Shown piece by piece: positions 6,570 through 8,940 of a stretch of DNA of 8,940 nt. How positions within the stretch are numbered: the stretch's first letter is position 1; every line of letters begins with the position of its first letter. The notes beneath the pieces are model-generated. The model worked only from the letters and a program-made list of their open reading frames with translations, did not search any database and was not told the DNA's origin. The position numbers and the translations under genes are program-made. This stretch comes from Bacillota bacterium (lineage in GTDB: Bacteria; Bacillota; Clostridia; Tissierellales; Peptoniphilaceae). The stretch covers positions 1-8,940 of the forward strand of contig JAEXCD010000109.1 of the NCBI GenBank assembly GCA_023393715.1, in the 5' to 3' direction.

Positions 6570-6591
6570 GCCAAAAATCATAAAAATCATT

Positions 6592-7665
6592 CTATTTTCG
6601 ACGAACCGTCAGCTCCAGCAGCCCCGAGTGTGTGAAACCCAGGTACCGCGCTTCTACGCCGCATCGGCTTAACGCCTCCTCCAGCCGCCTTCCGTAATTC
6701 TGCCCTGCTTTATGATCCATTCGAAGCACATCGATGAGCACAATGCCCTGTAAGCGCTGCAGCGCGATTGCGCGCACCAGCAACGGCAAGGCAGCCTCAT
6801 TCACGCGAAGCGTCTTTTGCGCCGCAGGCAATGTGCGCAGGCCCACCCCCTGATTGACGTCGATGACATGCGCTGCCTCGGTTGAATCGACGACGATTTG
6901 CGCGGCTTCGTTTTCGATGACCCGATTCAGCCACATTCGCCTTTGCGCTGCAAAGCGTGCATCTTCCTCGAGACGAAATGCCTCGTTTTCTTCACCCCTG
7001 AGCCGAAACCTTTCACAAAAGCCGCGCACATTCGTCACGCAAAATGCCTCGCCCTGTGCGCGAATCCACTCGCCGAGCAGGTCGCGTCCTCCCAGCTTCT
7101 GCGGCACGGGATCGAATTGAACTGCGCGCAGCGCCTCCTGCGCCTGGCGAAGAAGCATCAAAAGGCTCGCTTCAAGCGCCTCTCCGCTCGCCGATGCGCC
7201 CTCCGTTCGAACCTTAATGCCCCACTCCGTTTGCAGCGCACTCCACTTTATCCGCTCCAGAAGCGGCGCCACCCGCAGCCGAAGCGGCTCCTTTTCCTCT
7301 TCGGCAATCCTGCGCGAGACCTTAATGCCCTGTGCGCCTCGCTGCAGCACGAAAAGCGCGTTCGAGAAGCTGACCCGCTCTGTCGCCAGGGGCATTTTCC
7401 CGGCATATCCGGGACGTATCACCTCGACCAACACGACCTCTCCGGATCGGTGCGGCAGCAGCATATCCTTATTTCTCAAGAGAATGGGCGTTGCTCCGGG
7501 TCCGTCTAAAATAACGCCGTCCAGCGAAGGCGACGGGCGCCGGATGCGCATCCGATACAATCCGCCTACGATATCCGCCGGATCCTCGATGAATCGATTC
7601 TGCCACACGCCTTCTTCATAGATTCCCGCCTCAGACAACGTTCGATCGTAATATAGAATTTTCAT
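6592..7665 (-). CDS. Short ribonuclease E/G-family protein
   Basis: This 357-residue protein matches the catalytic core of RNase E/G endoribonucleases, which process rRNA and decay mRNA. Residues 33-100 resemble the S1/early core in degenerate form (GGLYRMRI..., GEVVLVEVIRPGYAGKMPLATERVSF), and IKVSRRI (114-120) matches the family's VSRRI block. The DNase I-like core has IVVDSTEAAHVIDVN (257-271) and GIVLIDVLRM (307-316). Asp269, Asn271 and Asp312 match the magnesium-binding residues of E. coli RNase E (Asp303, Asn305, Asp346), with the same 43-residue spacing. The protein ends just after GFTHSGLLELTVRRK, before the CPxC zinc-link used for dimerisation, so it is much shorter than E. coli RNase G (about 489). 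The usual DFIDM is DVLRM and the RQLRLR-type block is weak, so activity may be altered. GGGAGG lies 4 bases before the ATG. A terminator separates it from the PBP2-like gene, and no clear promoter of its own is visible. Confidence 0.85.
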   Translation of the reverse strand: MKILYYDRTLSEAGIYEEGVWQNRFIEDPADIVGGLYRMRIRRPSPSLDGVILDGPGATPILLRNKDMLLPHRSGEVVLVEVIRPGYAGKMPLATERVSFSNALFVLQRGAQGIKVSRRIAEEEKEPLRLRVAPLLERIKWSALQTEWGIKVRTEGASASGEALEASLLMLLRQAQEALRAVQFDPVPQKLGGRDLLGEWIRAQGEAFCVTNVRGFCERFRLRGEENEAFRLEEDARFAAQRRMWLNRVIENEAAQIVVDSTEAAHVIDVNQGVGLRTLPAAQKTLRVNEAALPLLVRAIALQRLQGIVLIDVLRMDHKAGQNYGRRLEEALSRCGVEARYLGFTHSGLLELTVRRK

Positions 7666-7689
7666 TTTGCCTCCCGCTGCTTCTCGGAA

Positions 7690-7721
7690 AAAGAGCGATT
7701 CCCATCCTGGAATCGCTCTTT
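7690..7721 (-). terminator. Intrinsic terminator between PBP2-like and RNase E/G genes
   Basis: Arms 7690-7702 (AAAGAGCGATTCC) and 7709-7721 (GGAATCGCTCTTT) form a perfect 13-base-pair stem with a 6-base loop. On the minus strand the run of T at the stem base continues to five T, then CC. On the plus strand TTTCCTTTTTCCC follows. It begins about 35 bases after the PBP2-like stop codon and ends about 25 bases before the RNase start, so it should cut or reduce co-transcription of the two. Confidence 0.85.
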
Positions 7722-7756
7722 CCTTTTTCCCTTAACGCCTTTTCCACGCTCGCGCT

Positions 7757-8940
7757 TCACTCGCCGACAAACGTCGTTCCCGAATTCTCCCCGGCAGACT
7801 CGGCCTCGCTCGAGCTCTCTTCTGAGGATTCGGACTCCTGCCGAAGCCGATTCTCCAAGCTGTCGTAGTACGCGTCGTTGCCCTCCTGTACCGTCGGAAC
7901 TCCGAGGTGCTGCGCCATAATATCGCGCGTCATCGGAATGGCATTCGAGCTGGTTCCCGCCTGAGACAAGAAGGTCGTCGTACAGATCTTTGGATTGTCG
8001 AAGGGCGCAAATGCCATATACCAGGAATAGGAATCGAAGGCCCCGCCCGTTTTGGGATTCGTCCCGCCGTGTTCCGCCGTCCCCGTCTTGGAGCCTACGG
8101 ACATGCCCAATCCCTGATATGCCTTGGCGGCCGCACCGTATTGCGCCGAGAGCTGCATTCCGCGGCGCACCGTATCCATATTCGCCGGATCGGACAATTC
8201 GATCGGCGTACCGTTCGGCCGCTGCGCATAGACGACCGTTTTGTCGTCATGGCTTCGAATTTCCTTCAAAAGCGTGTACTGATAACGCGTCCCGCCGTTG
8301 GCAATAATGGAGCAGTACCGATTGATTTCGATCGGCGTATACGCGTTTTGTCCCTGTCCGATCACCATCATGGCCGCATCCGCCTGAGACCAGTCCGCCT
8401 GTATCAGATAATTGTACTTGATGATGTCCGCAAGGCCGCTGTAGCTGTCTGCCAGAGGCGTTTCCGCATTGTACCCCATATCCTCCAGCAGCGAGATGAT
8501 CTCCGTGCGGCCCATTTCGTTCGCACGGTCCAGCCACGAGATAATCGTTCGAATATCCGCCTCAATGGCCTCCTGGTTTTTGAATACATCCTCTTTTTTA
8601 TACTTGATGAGCTCCGGTTCCAGATAATAGGCCAACAGCTGCTTTGAGATGCCCAGCTTGCCCTCGCTGCTCGGGACATTGCCTACCGATTCCTGCGGAT
8701 AATTGATTTCCAGGCCGGACGTTTCCGTCAGCCCAAAGCGTTCCGCCATCTGCTGAATGTCCTCCACGGTTACCTTGACCGAGGGGGCCGTATTGCTGCG
8801 CGGATCGTCCCCCAATCCCAGCACATAAAAGAAGTAATTGCACGATACCTCAATCGCCTCCGCTAAGGTAATCGATCCGTGCACCTCTCCCGTCTGCGCC
8901 CAGATCAGGCACTGAAACCGCTGATCCCCGACATCGATAT
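7757..8940 (-). CDS. mrdA: Penicillin-binding protein 2-like transpeptidase (MrdA type), 5'-truncated
   Basis: The last 393 residues of a class B penicillin-binding protein are present; the frame is open to the window edge, and the N-terminal membrane anchor, dimerisation domain and catalytic STxK serine lie beyond it. In window numbering, CLIWAQTGEVHGSITLAEA precedes the second active-site motif SCN (32-34) in the PBP2-typical VSCNYFFY. IGQGQNAYTPIE (193-204) and IIANGG follow, and the third motif KTGT is at 284-287 (GSKTGTAEHGG). Such enzymes crosslink peptidoglycan outside the membrane, usually with RodA in cell elongation. Between GNVPS (86-90) and the DAAMMVIGQG block sits about 70-90 residues of helical, charged sequence, longer than in E. 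coli PBP2. The C-terminal tail (368-393) is Ser/Glu-rich with no PASTA domain. A GTG at 8882-8884 is an internal Val codon, not the start. SpoVD-type and PBP2-type proteins are close; CNYFFY and the missing PASTA favour PBP2. Confidence 0.88.
   Translation of the reverse strand, partial: IDVGDQRFQCLIWAQTGEVHGSITLAEAIEVSCNYFFYVLGLGDDPRSNTAPSVKVTVEDIQQMAERFGLTETSGLEINYPQESVGNVPSSEGKLGISKQLLAYYLEPELIKYKKEDVFKNQEAIEADIRTIISWLDRANEMGRTEIISLLEDMGYNAETPLADSYSGLADIIKYNYLIQADWSQADAAMMVIGQGQNAYTPIEINRYCSIIANGGTRYQYTLLKEIRSHDDKTVVYAQRPNGTPIELSDPANMDTVRRGMQLSAQYGAAAKAYQGLGMSVGSKTGTAEHGGTNPKTGGAFDSYSWYMAFAPFDNPKICTTTFLSQAGTSSNAIPMTRDIMAQHLGVPTVQEGNDAYYDSLENRLRQESESSEESSSEAESAGENSGTTFVGE

Noticed and set aside
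7907..8647. A 246-codon open frame on the plus strand.
   Set aside because: It is antisense to the PBP2-like transpeptidase domain, which carries SCN and KTGT in the correct frame. The composition (Arg/His/Ile-rich) is that of a shadow frame.

Overview
The window looks like ordinary chromosome from a Firmicutes (Bacillota) bacterium, most likely class Clostridia. The evidence is a BlaR1-type M56 membrane peptidase with the Clostridia-style C-terminal extension, AGGAGG-type ribosome binding sites, a LolD/MacB-type ATPase with a two-FtsX-domain permease, and a class B penicillin-binding protein (PBP2/MrdA type) beside an RNase E/G-family gene. GC content is moderate, about half by eye. I cannot name a genus. 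No tRNA, rRNA, CRISPR array, insertion sequence or phage gene is visible.

Layout. (1) 1-1142, plus strand: the C-terminal part of an M56 (BlaR1-like) sensor peptidase whose start and zinc-protease core lie upstream of the window. (2) 1174-1213: a strong hairpin, flanked by A6 on one side and a T-rich tract on the other, that can end transcription from both sides. (3) 1221-4742, minus strand: an ABC exporter operon with ATPase first, then the 897-residue permease 10 bases later, then possibly a 34-codon ORF joined to the permease by an ATGA overlap. (4) 4743-5098: a regulatory intergenic region holding a good sigma-A-type promoter, a premature terminator-like hairpin in the leader, a 14-base inverted repeat between that hairpin and the ribosome binding site, a pair of 9-base direct repeats upstream of the promoter, and a long hairpin just after uraA. 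(5) 5099-6463, minus: uracil permease with its own likely promoter at the 3' edge of the next gene. (6) 6592-7665, minus: a short RNase E/G-family protein. (7) 7690-7721: a perfect 13-base-pair terminator hairpin. (8) 7757-8940, minus: the C-terminal part of a PBP2-like transpeptidase whose start is beyond the window.

How the parts may work together. The PBP2-like and RNase E/G genes belong to the cell-wall-elongation/RNA-processing neighbourhood often seen in Clostridia, but the terminator between them suggests they are not simply co-expressed. UraA imports uracil for pyrimidine salvage and looks like a single-gene unit. The ABC operon probably moves or extracts a lipid, peptide or envelope-active compound. 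The M56 protein is a membrane sensor whose usual partner is a BlaI-type repressor, which would be encoded upstream of the window. It may or may not control the convergent ABC operon. I see no clear new multi-gene system. The most unusual items are the layered control region in front of the ABC operon, the short RNase E/G that stops before its zinc-link, the EF-hand-like loops in both outer domains of the permease, the insertion in the PBP2-like protein and the possible 34-residue coupled protein.
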